A DNA stretch of 64,000 bases, from positions 51,443,304-51,507,303 of the forward strand of contig CM050650.1 of the NCBI GenBank assembly GCA_027574665.1. The letters are read 5' to 3'. A program made the position numbers and the translations under genes. The stretch is from Rhynochetos jubatus. Its lineage: Eukaryota > Chordata > Aves > Eurypygiformes > Rhynochetidae. Below the pieces are notes generated by a model that searched no databases, had not been told where the DNA came from, and saw nothing but the letters and a program-made list of their open reading frames with translations. Within the stretch, counting starts at the first letter, position 1. Each line of letters opens with the position of its first letter. Of the stretch, positions 1 through 13,000 are shown in pieces.

Positions 1-794
1 AGATGACAAATAATAATAATGGGTGGCTGGAAGACAGAAATTGGGGGTAACCTTGGCAGTTATGAGGGAGAGGGAATTTTGTTTGTAGGGGTGGGCAGAG
101 AGCATGTTTTAGAAGGGAAAAGATAAACTCTTGAAAGAAAGCTAGAAAGCACCTGACATGGGAGAGCAGACAGAAGCCCTTCCCTCAGCAGACATGGGGG
201 TCTCTGGCCAGGCAACAGCATGATGGGGTGGTATATGAACCCCAGCTGGATCTGGGGGGAGGCACCGATGGGCAGCAGGACGATGTAACCTGCAGGGCTA
301 GTGCCCTGTGTAGGATGTGACACCCACATAAAGCCCTGGGAAGGAGAGGAGGACTGCTGCCACATTTCAGAAAGCCCTTGAAGAGCGAGGAAAGCGGCGC
401 TTTTGTGGCAAAGGCTCGCTGCGGGAGAGGAGCAGACCAGGGAGAGGATCTTCTGATGCATGCCTCTGATTCTCATCCCTCCTGATCAGAGGAAGGACTG
501 CCCTGAGCAGCATCCTTGTTCCTGAGTCATCAGATCTTCTGTTTGTCTGATTCTCAAGCATTAAAGAGGAATGGGTTGAAATACTCATCCTCTCTTCCCC
601 AAAGTCATCCAAATCTTAAACAAGCAATACCATTTCCAACCTTCCACACCCAAAGGTATATGCTAACAATAGAAATAAAAAAATGGCTCAAATATATAAA
701 GAAATAAATAAGAGCTCACTGAGCTGGATAGTGCATCTTTTTCAAGCTGTTCCGTTCTCTACCAAGAACCACAGAGTGCTCCCTTCTGCAAAGA
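1..794. other. Downstream flank of SLC22A3, no gene recognised
   Basis: A minus-strand open frame of 138 codons sits at 60-476, but it has no recognisable domain, membrane segment or splice context. I see no repeat family here. If SLC22A3 uses a distal polyadenylation site, this is 3' UTR. Confidence 0.4.
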
Positions 795-985
795 GCATAC
801 TCAGAAAAAATGAATTTATTCCATATTTATAGAAAAATACATTGTTTGTTTTAAATGTCCTTATGCTTAAAAGAAGAACATGGAGTTCAATCCATACTCT
901 GCAGCAAATTTTGTAGTAGTGGCAGGTGGAGAACAAATTCCCAGTATGGGAACATGGTTCTTTGCTCAGTGCCGTTCTTCAAAGG
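795..985 (-). other. SLC22A3: Inferred SLC22A3 3' UTR
   Basis: Runs from the stop codon to the region just past the first good AATAAA signal. The end is inferred; a longer transcript using a distal signal outside the window is possible. Confidence 0.5.
815..820 (-). terminator. Polyadenylation signal AATAAA for SLC22A3
   Basis: Plus-strand TTTATT reads AATAAA on the minus strand, 166 bases past the stop codon. A GU-rich stretch (TGTGGTTCTTGG on the minus strand) lies downstream near 770, as expected for a cleavage element. I saw no other AATAAA between it and the window edge on this strand. Confidence 0.6.
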
Positions 986-1043
986 TCAAATATAAGAGTT
1001 GGTGTCCTGGTGTTTCCGTTTCTTGCCGCATTTAACAAAATGA
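986..1043 (-). CDS. SLC22A3: SLC22A3 exon 11 (last coding exon)
   Basis: The coding part is 58 bp. It follows a strong pyrimidine tract and the acceptor TTTCTTCAG|TCATTT, and reads [19 protein letters not shown]-stop (TGA at 988-986). The HxxKCGxxKK core matches the human OCT3 tail (HSCKCGRNKK), which supports this as the true last exon. The basic tail is cytoplasmic. Confidence 0.9.
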
Positions 1044-4000
1044 CTGAAGAAACAGAAGGGGAGAAGGGTATAAGGGGGAAAGAAACAGGAAAAGATTAAA
1101 TCCAGGTTGTAGTCCAAGGTGCAGCACTGAACATTTACTTTCTGCATAGAAAATTTCCTTTCTTCAGTTTGTAGATTGAAGTGAGCAAAAGTTGTTGATG
1201 CAATATCCAAAGCCACTGCTTGAAACATTAGTTTATAACAGCAACTCCTCAAGAAATTTACTGCCATTCAAACGAAGGTGCATATGTTCCCTGCATGCCT
1301 GTGGTGCAGTGAAGAGTCTGACTTGCCGCGTGCTCACAGTGGGAAAGCCGTGCCTATAACTCTTCAGCTATAAATTCATCTTATATGTGACTTTTCAATG
1401 ACTTTCCAAATTGTGGCAATGTTCCCATGATCAAGGACCCTTCCTCACAGGATGTTTTGATTGAGTTAATGGCTGGTTTTCTTGAGCAAAGAGTTGCAGG
1501 CTATACTTTGCAGTATCTCCCTTGCACATTATTGCTTTCTGCTTCTAGAGGTGCATAAAACAACTTTGAGTCTCTCTGAGAAAAACACAGATTCCATCCT
1601 GATGGCTTTTCTTAACAACCAGCCTTAGTGGTATTAAAAAGTTCACATTTCTAATGAGGAAAATACCACCTGCTGATAACATCAACCTCACTAGGGAATT
1701 TACTTTGACACTTGGAAAACATCAGTAATTTATGACAACTGGCAAGGTTGAACACTGTCAGGAAAACTCATCTGAGTAAATGTATGAAAATACGTGTCAT
1801 ACCTTGAAAGCTGCTCAACATCCTCCACTGTCTCTGGTAAGGCGATTCCCTTTGTCTCTGGTAAAAGCAATACTAGGACCCCGCAGACAACTGCAAGAAT
1901 ACCTATGGTGGACAATGAAGAAATACAAAAACAACAAGGAAATTGTTAGTTTTCTTATTTTGGGTGTTCATCCACAGAGGAAAATCTATTCAGATTAAGA
2001 TTAAAGTAAGATTTTTAAAGTGCAACAGCTATTTCTGATACCTTGCTCTTATCAAACACCTTTATGATACATTAATTTAATGTATTACAAAAAAACCTTG
2101 AGGGCTAGGGGCTCATTTGCAGCCTGAATTGCCCCAAAAGTGAGGATTTAGAAGTCAAAAGTCTGAGATAAGTGCACAGGGGCATACAAACTGCACTGGA
2201 ACTGGGATGGTATTTCTGACAAAAGACAAATACACCTTTGTTCAAGGGGCTCTATCACGTAGATGCATCTGTGTTTCTTGAGACATTGAGATTTTCCTGA
2301 AATACTTTCTCCATGTATCCATGGCTGAAGTAGATTATGTGAATCAGAATAAAAAATCATCCTTGTGAAAGGGTATTCAGATAGAGAGCCAATCTCAAAT
2401 GGTTCATCAAGAACGGTTATTTTGGAATATATTTCTGCACAGATAAAATTTAAGAATGTAGTAAGTCAAAAATAGAAGGGCTAGAGCAAAAAGTAGAATC
2501 CCTGCCTGTTGCACAGTTGTCTCCGTTCCCCTCTGATTCTGAAGCTGTTTATTCAATTCAGCAGCAGAAATATTTCAGAATTAGATAGCATGAACAGTAC
2601 TTCTATATACACCTCTTCTTGGAATAATGGTAGTTTTTAAAAATGTCTCTTGCCTTTCCGTTTTTGCTTTCAAGCTATGTTTTTAATTAGCACCACTTTC
2701 TCTTCTTATTCTATACTATCCCTTTTGCTTTTTTCCCACTCACATGTATCTCTTGGAAGTCTAGTTTAGCCACAGACTCCCACTTCCTTGTTAGAAATAA
2801 CAATTTTTTCCCCCTAGAATTAAGCCACAGGGCTCATTTTATCCGAAATGCAACCAAGGAAAAGAATTTGACAGGAATAAATAGCTATGGTTAATACAAC
2901 ATCCATAGTCATAACTGTATATACTAAAAAATCCCAAACCAAATATTTATCAGACGACATTAACCTCTACTGTTGGGAGATTAAGGTTATTTCTCTGCAA
3001 TTGAAGAACTCAGATGTAAGGTTTCTCAGTCATAAAGCACCTCACATAGTTTCTTTTATGCTTCTTCTGCCAAGTCACCCAAGCAGACCTGAACTCTTCC
3101 ATACCATTGCCGTTCAGCCTCTTGCTCTAGGCATGAATGTTTAGAGGGGCTGGTTTGAGGGGGAGATGAGGCCACACACGACACTTTTGTGCCAAAAGAA
3201 AAGCTCTGTTTGGAGGAAGATATTTAAAACAGAAGCACATTTTAAATCGAATCTTACTGAAAATAATTAGAGGTAGCTCCAACCAAATGGCTGCTAATCG
3301 GAAAAGCAGGAACGGGGCTATGATCCCTCCTAGGTCACACAGACTCGAGCACAGGGAAACACCAAAGTTTCTGCAAAAGAAAAATAGTGCCAGGTATTTG
3401 AGAGGTGTTGCCAAACAGATGAACCAGCAGTTTAAGGAGCAGAATGTAGACTTTGCTCCAAAATTATCTTGGCAGAATATGCCATCCACATTGGACAGTG
3501 GCTGTTTAGTTAGGAAACTCTGAAGAAATTGAGTTTTACTAAAAAGTAGTGACATAGGGAATGGGGAAAAGTTAAAGGATTCCTGGCAGCTTTTGACGTA
3601 CCTTAGCGTCGTAGGGTACAGTTCAGTGTTGACAAGATAGACGATTTCAAAAGCTACCGTGATGCCCAGTCTTCCCAGCGTAGCAACCGTTGTTTTGAGC
3701 CATGGGATATCTGTTCATTCAGAAATAAACCTGGGTGAAGTGTGCTTTGCTGTGCCACCAGAGCCTTTCTGATAACCCCAGGCCCTGCCAGCAGAAGCTA
3801 CATCACAGAAACACTGGATCAGTGCAAGTCAGATTGAAAGGCCACTGCTGTCGATATCAATCTATACCAGCATTTATTGCTTTCCAGCATCATAGGAGGC
3901 TGCTTTGGAGAATCTGAAATCACTTTCAGTTGACTGATTTGAGATTCTGGTGGGGCACAACAGCATGGGCGGGGAAATGAATGTTAAAACCTTCCATGAC

Positions 4001-7000
4001 CATGTTGAAATTTTGCTCTGGAAAGGAGCACTTATTTATGTAGGGACGCTATGCTGTAAGAAACACCATTGAGTCACCTCCCAGAACCTTCTGACCACAA
4101 AGAAGCTACCTCTAAAGGTGCATCTGTAGCAACAGTAAAATAGTTGTCCTTAGAGTAAGCCAACCACATTTCATAATATGACTGTCCATTGCACATTGCA
4201 CATTAGTCATGCTCTGAATAATGCTACTCCTGGCCATCTTCCCACTTCCCTTCCCTGGTGCTTGTCTTAGTACCTGGCATGACTGGCCTAGGAGCCTTAC
4301 ACTGCCCTGGTACATCTGCCTGGCTCTGCTTGAGCTTCAGCGCCCAGCCACTGCCCTGTATACGTCAGCGGAGAGCCCTTATGCGTCACTGGGAGATCCG
4401 ATGGTCACATCCACACCACAAGGCAGGACCATCTTGTCTCGCTGTGTGTGACCCCTCAGCACTCTGATGGCCCTCTCTGGAGAGCCAGTGGCCTCTGGAG
4501 GAGCATCACAAGGAACACAATAAGCACTTCTGCAATGGTCTTGGGAGAGAATGGTTGCCTGAATAGTCTAACAACAACCAAGCAGATGTAGAGGCAAGAG
4601 AAACAGCAAGCCTGACCCTGGCACAAAGGGAAGCTGACACTGAAGTGGGCTCTGGCAATGGATGTGTTTTCTCAAAACTTCAACAGGAAGAGCAAGAAAA
4701 CATTTAAGTTTGCTCTGAACCAAAAAATGAGATGCTTGGGGTTATTTCCTTTCCAAAACAACCAAACAAACCCCCATTAAATTTCATCCCATGTTGCAAG
4801 ACACTGCCTTTGCCCTGAAATTTGTTTTCAAACACTTGTAAGAAAAGCAAAGGCTGGAAAGAACAAAACAAATCCACATTATTTTCCTGGCACCCCTTCA
4901 GTCCATCAGATCCCCGAGGTGAGGGTGATGTCCGTGTGCCTCCTCCCTCTGCCAGGAGACACAAACTGTGTAAGCACGCCAGCATGATTGAGTGCTCACA
5001 AGCTGCCCCCGCAGGTCTTCCCATCTGTAAAAACAGACCTTTCTTGAAAGCAGAACTTAGGCCTCAGGTGTCCCAGCTTCAAGTATCTGATTCCCAGTCT
5101 GTCTTCTTCTCATCTGGGCAAGGTCCCCTCAGCACTTCACCAGTACCAGGAGCAGGCTGGTGGCAGCACACTGCTGGTCCCAGGTCACTGCTTTTTCCCC
5201 TCGCTCAAGCCATGCCAGCTCCACACCATGCTCCAGCTCAACACCATGCTCCAGCTCTGACCCCAGGCCTGCTGCGCTGTGCTCAGCATATGGTGTGGCC
5301 CAAAACACATAAAGGTGCTAGAGACAGGTGTCCTGCAGGAGTAATTCCCCAGCCTCTCCATTTCCCTCTCCCATTGTTTCTGCTTCTGTTAAAGCGGTGA
5401 AGCTTCTCGAGCATACAGTATTAATTTTAAGTACTTTTGGAGGAATCCCTTTAAAGAGCTTAACTGAGAAGGAGGTGAACAAACACACCTCTTTCTTTGA
5501 AGGATTTCATTTTGCCCTCACCACAAACCTCCCTTTTTTCATGGGCACGTCATACTCTTGAGGTAGCTTCTCATGGCTCTTCTCTAGGAAACGATTGCCT
5601 GAGCATATAACTTTGAGAACTAAAACCTCTAATTCTGGACAGGACCATCCCCTATTTTGACAGGAACATCTCTGAGCAGGAACAAGCCTCTATAGTGCCT
5701 GTTCAGTTGCAGTCCCCAGCTACACTAAGGCAAAGCATGCTAATTTGGTAACATTTGCTTCAGACCACCTCCAAATGTTTCTCCAGGGCTGAAAAAAATA
5801 ACACACAGAAGGGAAAACAATTTAAAGGTAGGAGTGTTGAGAAACCTGTGTGCAATATCAGATGTTTTAGTTGTCCTTAAAACCAGGTGACAATGAATTA
5901 ATCAAAAGCCATACCTTTGCCCCAGCCCTTTAACATTTTCCAAACTCCCGGGAAGGTGAGGGCAGGGCAACAATCTCCATGCAAACCCTACGTCACGTTG
6001 TGGTTTGCATGGTTTTATTTGCAAATGAAAATACCACCAAGTTGCCTTGGATAAATCACTGATTTCTTACATCATTAATTGTCTTCCAAGTCAGGGAATG
6101 TATTTTCCCTTTATGTTTGTAATACTGTCCCCTTGCATTTACCTTCAAAAATGGTACAGGGCCTTTATACACATATTTTCTAAGACTACACCCACCTGTT
6201 GCTCACCACCCATCAAAGATACGACCATTACATGTCTCAGGGCAACCTATAAGTAAATAAGGTATGTTGTTCCATGTCTGCAATGCTGCTTGCATCACCA
6301 GACGCTCTTTACTTTTATCTACAGTTTTGTGTGGTCTGCTGTCCTTGCTTAAGGAGCGGCAAAGAGAAGTCATCCACCTAAAGAGCCTGACACTGGGGAG
6401 GGAATTACCTTCCGGCAAGAAAGCAGTAATCAGGCATGCGATTCCTGCCACAATATTGCTGATTCCAAAGGGAAGGCGCCGGCCAAAGCGATCAATTGTC
6501 ACTAAAATTAGGAGCGCGGCAGGCAGCTCCACAGCTCCTGAGATGAAGAAGTCTAGGTAGAGGTTTCCTCCTACAATTCCTAGACGCATGACAAGGCCTT
6601 GGTAGATCAGGGCACTTGTAAACCTAAACAGCAAAGGGAGAACACAGTTGAGAAGCAAACAAATGACTACAAGCAGCTGGAAAGACCTTAAAAGTCACAA
6701 GGGATTTCTTTCTTCAAAACCCCCCACTCTGGTAACAAGCTGGAGCGATACGGGCACTCACCAGGCGTACATCAGGATGAGCGTGTTCTTCCTCATCTGG
6801 GGAGTCCTCACCAGGTCGAGAAATGAGGGGTTGCTGACCTCCTCATTGTTAATAGTGATCTGAGGAGAAAAGGAAGCGGTACAGTCATCTGTTGGGGTCA
6901 GGCAGGCGCTGGGGCAGAGTTTCTTGTAAACATTGTGCTCAGCAATCTTCCAGTCCTGTGAGCAAAGGTGCTGATAAGCCAGCTTTCTGCTTTTAGCACT

Positions 7001-10000
7001 CCAGAGCGGTGCGCAGAGATGGGAAATGGCTTGTAGCTGGACACAGCTGTGGGCTTTCCTTAATGATGATTGTGCAAAAATCAGGAAAAAAATGTCCCCC
7101 ATCTTAACTTCAGAATGGAAAAAATATTTCCTCATTGTAAACTGAGAGAGGTTGACCTGGAATTTCTTGGAAGGCTATAAGTGGTCGTTGTCATGACAGG
7201 GTCACTGGGAGCAGAGCTGCCTTCTGCCAGAGGTGGCAGGGAGGAGGAGATGGTGGCAGGAAGGCCAAAGCAATGGGCTGCAGGAAGCAGGGAGAGAGGG
7301 GGTGAGCAGCAAGCAGCGGGCTTGGGAACATGGCTGGTGGCACAGCTGAGCAGCAGGAAGAGGAGTGAGAGAAAGACCGGGTCTGTGAAGGCACTTGGGT
7401 GCTACAAAACATTCAACTGGTGAAATTCAAAGGGTCTTAAAATACACAAACACTCTGCTGAACATGGCTTTTACCCTGGAAGAAAGAAGTCCTGCAAAGT
7501 ATGAATTAATGGTCCTCATACTGCCTATAAAATGCAGTACATCTGTTCACAGCTTCCTCCAGTATGGTCATAATAAGGCACTCAATGAAATCATCAGTCA
7601 GAAGGCTTAACAATAACAGAAAAGGGCAGGATTTCACACAGCCTGTGTTTACACACTGGAATTCACTGTCACAGGTTATTTTGGAGCCAGAATATCAGCA
7701 GGGCCAAAAAGGGATTGGGCATATTGATAGAGAATGGCTTTAAGTGTGGCCAGCAGTTTTTAATCATGATGTCCTAACCAGGTGGCAGCCCTTTGGTTTG
7801 TAGGTTCATTTGGCAGGTGAGGAAGACGACTAAGAGAAGGCAGAGGTGATTTCAGGCAGGGACAAACCATGAGACGGCCCAAGAACCAGCAGCTGTAGCT
7901 GGGATGGCCATCAGCTCTCAAACCAGCTCTAGGAATCATGGAGTTAAACCTGCTGCGCACTTTTTAGGAGGATTTCATGAAGCCTGGCTGCTTCAACTCT
8001 CAGTTATTGGCCCTCTCCTGAGAGTAGGCCTAAGAGAGCAGAGAGAGGAGTAAATCCCTCTCTAGGAGCACAGTATTCACTGCCCGTGTGGGCACAGGAA
8101 CCCAAGGAAACAATCCCAGACAGTGGGAAGACATGGGTGAAACGATGGAGAAGCATGTGGCAACATGCAGATCCCTGATGAGAACATGGATAAAGCCAAA
8201 GGCATTGCCCGAGGGTCTCTTGGGCTCTTTCACCCTGCAGTTGTTTTTCATATCATAGTGATGCTTTCCCATCAGATTTGGCAGGATGTATTTACGCATG
8301 ACTTTTTCCATAAGTGAGTGGCACAAAACTTTGTAAGTGGTCTGAGAAAGCACGCATTTGTTTCATCTTCCTTTCTACTCCCTCTTTCTTCTGTAACCAG
8401 AGCCGGAAGTTTGCTTCAAAGTGCTGCCCCTTCTGCTGCATGCCAGAGCCCTTTGTGGGGCAGGCAGAGGTTGCTGGGTTGCTGCACTGCTCTTGGACTC
8501 TTTCATACTATGGTTATAAAGCTGCCACGACTGTGTTTATAAGAGCATGCTGCCAGCCATCACTTGTGACTTTGTGCAAATACGGCTTTTGTTTTCCAAA
8601 GGACTGAAGACAAATTCAGCACAGCTGCTACCATATATTTTTATTTCTTAACAAAGTCATACAAACCTAAGCATGAGTGAGCAATTTTTTATGGATGAAA
8701 ATAAAATTTGCTGTGGAAAGTCAACTCTTTGTAGGGGGGAAAGAATTCCTCTTTTTGTTCTTTGAAATCAAGGAGAGCTTTGCTATTCACATTGGTGCAG
8801 TCAGGAATTCAATGACAGGGCCCATGTTTCCAAAGATACACTATCTGAAAACAGGAGGAAGTTTTATAACCAATTGCCCTGACATTTTTATGTCCTGTCA
8901 AATTACGTATCAGTTCTTCTGCAATAATTTTAAAAGATTTCTCATAACACAGACATTCTGCACATGCTTAATTCTGCACAGGACAGTATATCCATGCATG
9001 CTTATAATATATATGTATGTAAGTTAATATATGCTAGAAATATACATGCCTACATATGCCTGTATAGTAGAAATATGTATAAAGGGAGAGGGTATTTTGA
9101 TCCATGGCTCTCTCAAGCAGCAACTCTTACTCAGCTGGTTGCAGTCCATTCTCTGGACAGAGACCAAGAATGGAAAAAAACGGCTGGAAAAAACCCTGAA
9201 AACATGCTAGGGTAATTACAAGCAACTGGGAAAAAAGGGTTTATAATTTATAATTAATTTAATGAGTTCTGGACAGAGCTGAACTGCACCAGTGTCATAA
9301 CTCACGGAGCAAAAGAAGCAACTGTTTATCTCTGTTTTCATACAAAGGTCATCTGTGGTTTCTGTATGCCAGTAAACATGCAAGGCTGCTACATCCAGAG
9401 CCATGTAATGGACTTGGTCAATAAAATTGTTACAGACATATTGGAAAATCTTAGCCAAAATGCACTGATGGATAATGCCTCTCTCTTCTCCCTGTCCCTC
9501 CACACCTGCAGCACTTTGCCTGAAATTCTTGAGTTGCTTTGTGAAATCAAATTCTGACTTGAGTTAATGTGAGAATACACTTGATCCATGACTAATGCAT
9601 CTCCTGGAGACTCTTTCTCTCCTCTGGGCACAGCACCAAGGGTTACAGACATTGTATATTAAAAAGGTCCCAGGAACATATCCAGCACAAATCTGGATGT
9701 GTGGAGGTTAATCTGCTGCAGCTGTGTGTGGCTTAGGGTCACGAGCAGAGACACTTTGAAAAAAAATTAAATACAACTTAAAACAAAAAGAGGGGGAAGA
9801 AACACATCTCCATTCTGGCAGGACACTTTGAAAACGCGGATGCTTAGAGAGGGAAAGCGGGTGTAGGAAGGCAGGGCTGAATGTGGAGGGGGAGCTGTAG
9901 CAGCGCAACCTTCCTGCTACATGTGTCAGGCCACATTCAGCATAGGGTAATGCTAATGGGGATGGGGGAATCTCACTGATCTGTATGCCCCAGTCGGGGA

Positions 10001-13000
10001 CAATAAATGGATTTACCCTTTCCTCTCTCCTTAATCAGTCTTTTCACTTTCTTTCTCTCCCACTGGTTTCAGTCCGCAGTCCTTCAGTTGCAGTAAGATA
10101 CCACTCCAGCGTGACTTGAAAAGCTCATTGTGTGTTGTGGGACAGCTGAGTGCGATATCCTAATCTTGATGGGCATCACAGAGATGCCTTGGCTTCCATT
10201 GGAAAAATGGTTCACTAATTGCTGGTCTAGCTTATTACTGCTCATCAAAACGCCTTTTGTCATGTTGCTTCACTAATGCACAACAGTCTCATCCAGTATA
10301 TCCTGTGCCTTGGCCAAGGAATTTATATACAACTCTTTCCCCTGACAACCCCCCCTCCTGATCATTAACCTTTGTGTGCTCCCCTGAGCAACATAACATT
10401 CATAGAAATGCCATTATAGCAACGTTATGGCACTTGAACATGTTGCTTATGAATAAAGCAGTTGGTTGTGCAAATGTATATTACAGCATACTCATCTCTG
10501 CTGACAGATCCAGTTTTGACTTCATAAAATCATTAGTCCAGAGTCATATATCCTAAGAGGTATAATATAGAGAGTATATAAGTAGTATATATATACTATA
10601 TATATATATTAAGCACAAGTACAGGCTGGGTGGAGAACGGATCGAGAGCAGCCCTGAGGAGAAGGACTTGGGGGTACTGGGTGATGAAAACCTGAACATG
10701 AGTCGGCAGTGTGTGCTGGCAGCCCAGAAAGCCAACCGTATCCTGGGCTGTATCAGGAGAAGTGTGCCCAGCAGGTCGAGGGAGGGGATTCTCCCCCTCT
10801 ACTCTGCTCTTGTGAGACCCCACCTGGAGTGCTGCATCCAGCTGAGGCTCCACCTTAACAGAAGAAGGACATGGATCAGTTGGAGCAAGTCCAGAGGAGG
10901 CCACGAAAATGCTCAGAGGGCTGGAGCCCCTCTGCTATGGGGACAGGCTGAGAGAGTTGAGCTTGTTCAGCCTGGAGAAGAGAAGGCTCTGGGGAGAACT
11001 GATAGCAGCCTTCTAGTATCTGAAGGGGCCTGCAAGAAAGCTCTCTGGGCTGCTGTGTGCTAAGAATTTGCAGGTGTTCTCCTTAGTTCAAATTAGGGTT
11101 TCTGAAGTTACTATAGCTAGCGTTTAAGCTTCAGACCTGGTTTGTTATGGAACAGGAACCTTGTCCACATATGTTGTCATCACTGAACCGGTAATGCCAC
11201 AATGTCACGGTAAACCTGGTGTGAGACACAGGCAGTGCTACCCAGCATAGAACAAGGAAAATGTTGCAGTGACACACGGTGTCATTTGAAATGCACCAGT
11301 CCTTTCAGTCCCATAAAAAACACTTGTCGAAGGACACAGTAATTCTAACATATATTGTCCTATTTTGTAAATAGTGATCTCAGACAGTGCTTCCCCTGTT
11401 TTGAAACTTGGGACATATTTTCCCCCTGTTGGGATGGAAGTAAATTTCTAGTTAAATTCGAATTTTCTACATCATCTTCTCTTTGAGCTGTAAAAGGAAG
11501 TTCTAGTGAAGGAGCCAGGGATGTGGATCCTGCTGTCTCCACTCTCACATTAAATGGTAGCTGCTGTGAAATACCTTTGGCCCTCAGGCTAGTTTCTGAT
11601 ACTGCCCAGAAAGTTTTTAAGGTAGGAGTGTTGCAAATGAAAGACCTGATTAATTGTTTTGCAAACTTCTTTTTTCAGCCCATGTGTTTCCAGCCAGTTC
11701 ACATTTACCCTCTGGGAATTAAGAAAGCAGGTACGGGACTGACAGTCTTGTTCTGGGGTGACACTTCGTTTGAGAACGTTGCCCACACATAAAGAGAATG
11801 CATTTTAACACAACTGAACCTTTAAACGATTGAGAAAGTTTAGAAAAACAAAACTCTAGCTCAAGTAGATGACAATACCTCTGAGTAATGTGGTGAGAGA
11901 TATTTCCCATTGTGTTTTGCAATGTTGTGCATGATCTTTAATGCCTTCTCTCCCTTTTTGCGTGTCAGGAGCCAACGTGGAGATTCAGGGACCACCCTGT
12001 AAGAACATTGAAGTCGTAAATAGGGGCTTTGCTCTTTAAAATCATAAGTAAAACAAAGTCCACTGCCTTTTGCCTAGGTTAATACACAACACACTGATTT
12101 TTCAGTCTTTGGGGTACAGAAACTTAGATGACAGCTTTTCTGGTCAGTCTCCTGCAAAATACCTGATCCTTTTGAGCAAGAAAGAAGAAAATAGACTATA
12201 TCAGTACTCTGCAGAGCTGAAAAATAAGAAATTTAACTACTGCATTTACACAATGGAGCTCAAAAGTATGCTAACTTTTGACCAACAAGCAAACTAGATG
12301 CCTGTAGAACAGCAGGGAACAAAGAAAGTCATCACTAAACATATGTATTATCAAGTACAAGCAGATGAGGAAACTTACAGCTGTATCACTATAAGATAGA
12401 CACACACACACTCAAAAGTATATGTATTTTATAAACTGAACACAAAGCAATAGTACTGATTGGTGTTTCAGTTTCTGCTAGCCTAGGATTAGACAATTCA
12501 CAGTTTAAAAGTTCACAGCAGGCAATGTTTAAGGAAATGATGTGCAGGAAGAGGGTATGTGAATTAGTTTTTTGGGTCCATCCCACAGGATGGCTGCACT
12601 CCACTGGGACAGAGAGTTACTACAGCGTAGTGCTCTACTTTCTCATTAGCTGTGTTGCCCAACTAATGGGACCTGTAGGGTAAGTTCAGGCCTGAACTGA
12701 GTATGCAATTAGAGGTCAAGGTTAAGTCCCATGGCTGGTAGGAAAAGTGTATTTTGGTCAAGTTAACCAGATAAATGTCCAGCCCTGGGCTAAGCAGGAG
12801 CAGAGCTGGGTTCTGTGAAGGACCAGCTGTGGCTGACAGGAGAGACAAACACTGGGCAAAAAAAGGAAAGTAATGTATGTTTGTGATTCACCAAAAAATA
12901 TTTAAAATGCCAGAATCAACAATATGCAAGTATCTTCTTCCTAACCTACAACATCCTACACACTGGAAACTTGGGGCCACAGCAGGTGTCTTAGAGTGCT

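Larger units (their letters stand above)
6860..11878 (-). other. SLC22A3 intron 5
   Basis: 5.0 kb. It contains the CR1 fragment at 10612-11050, a probable old CR1 remnant near 7600-7765, and an AT-alternating tract at 10579-10611. The rest is unique sequence with no gene recognised. Confidence 0.8.
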
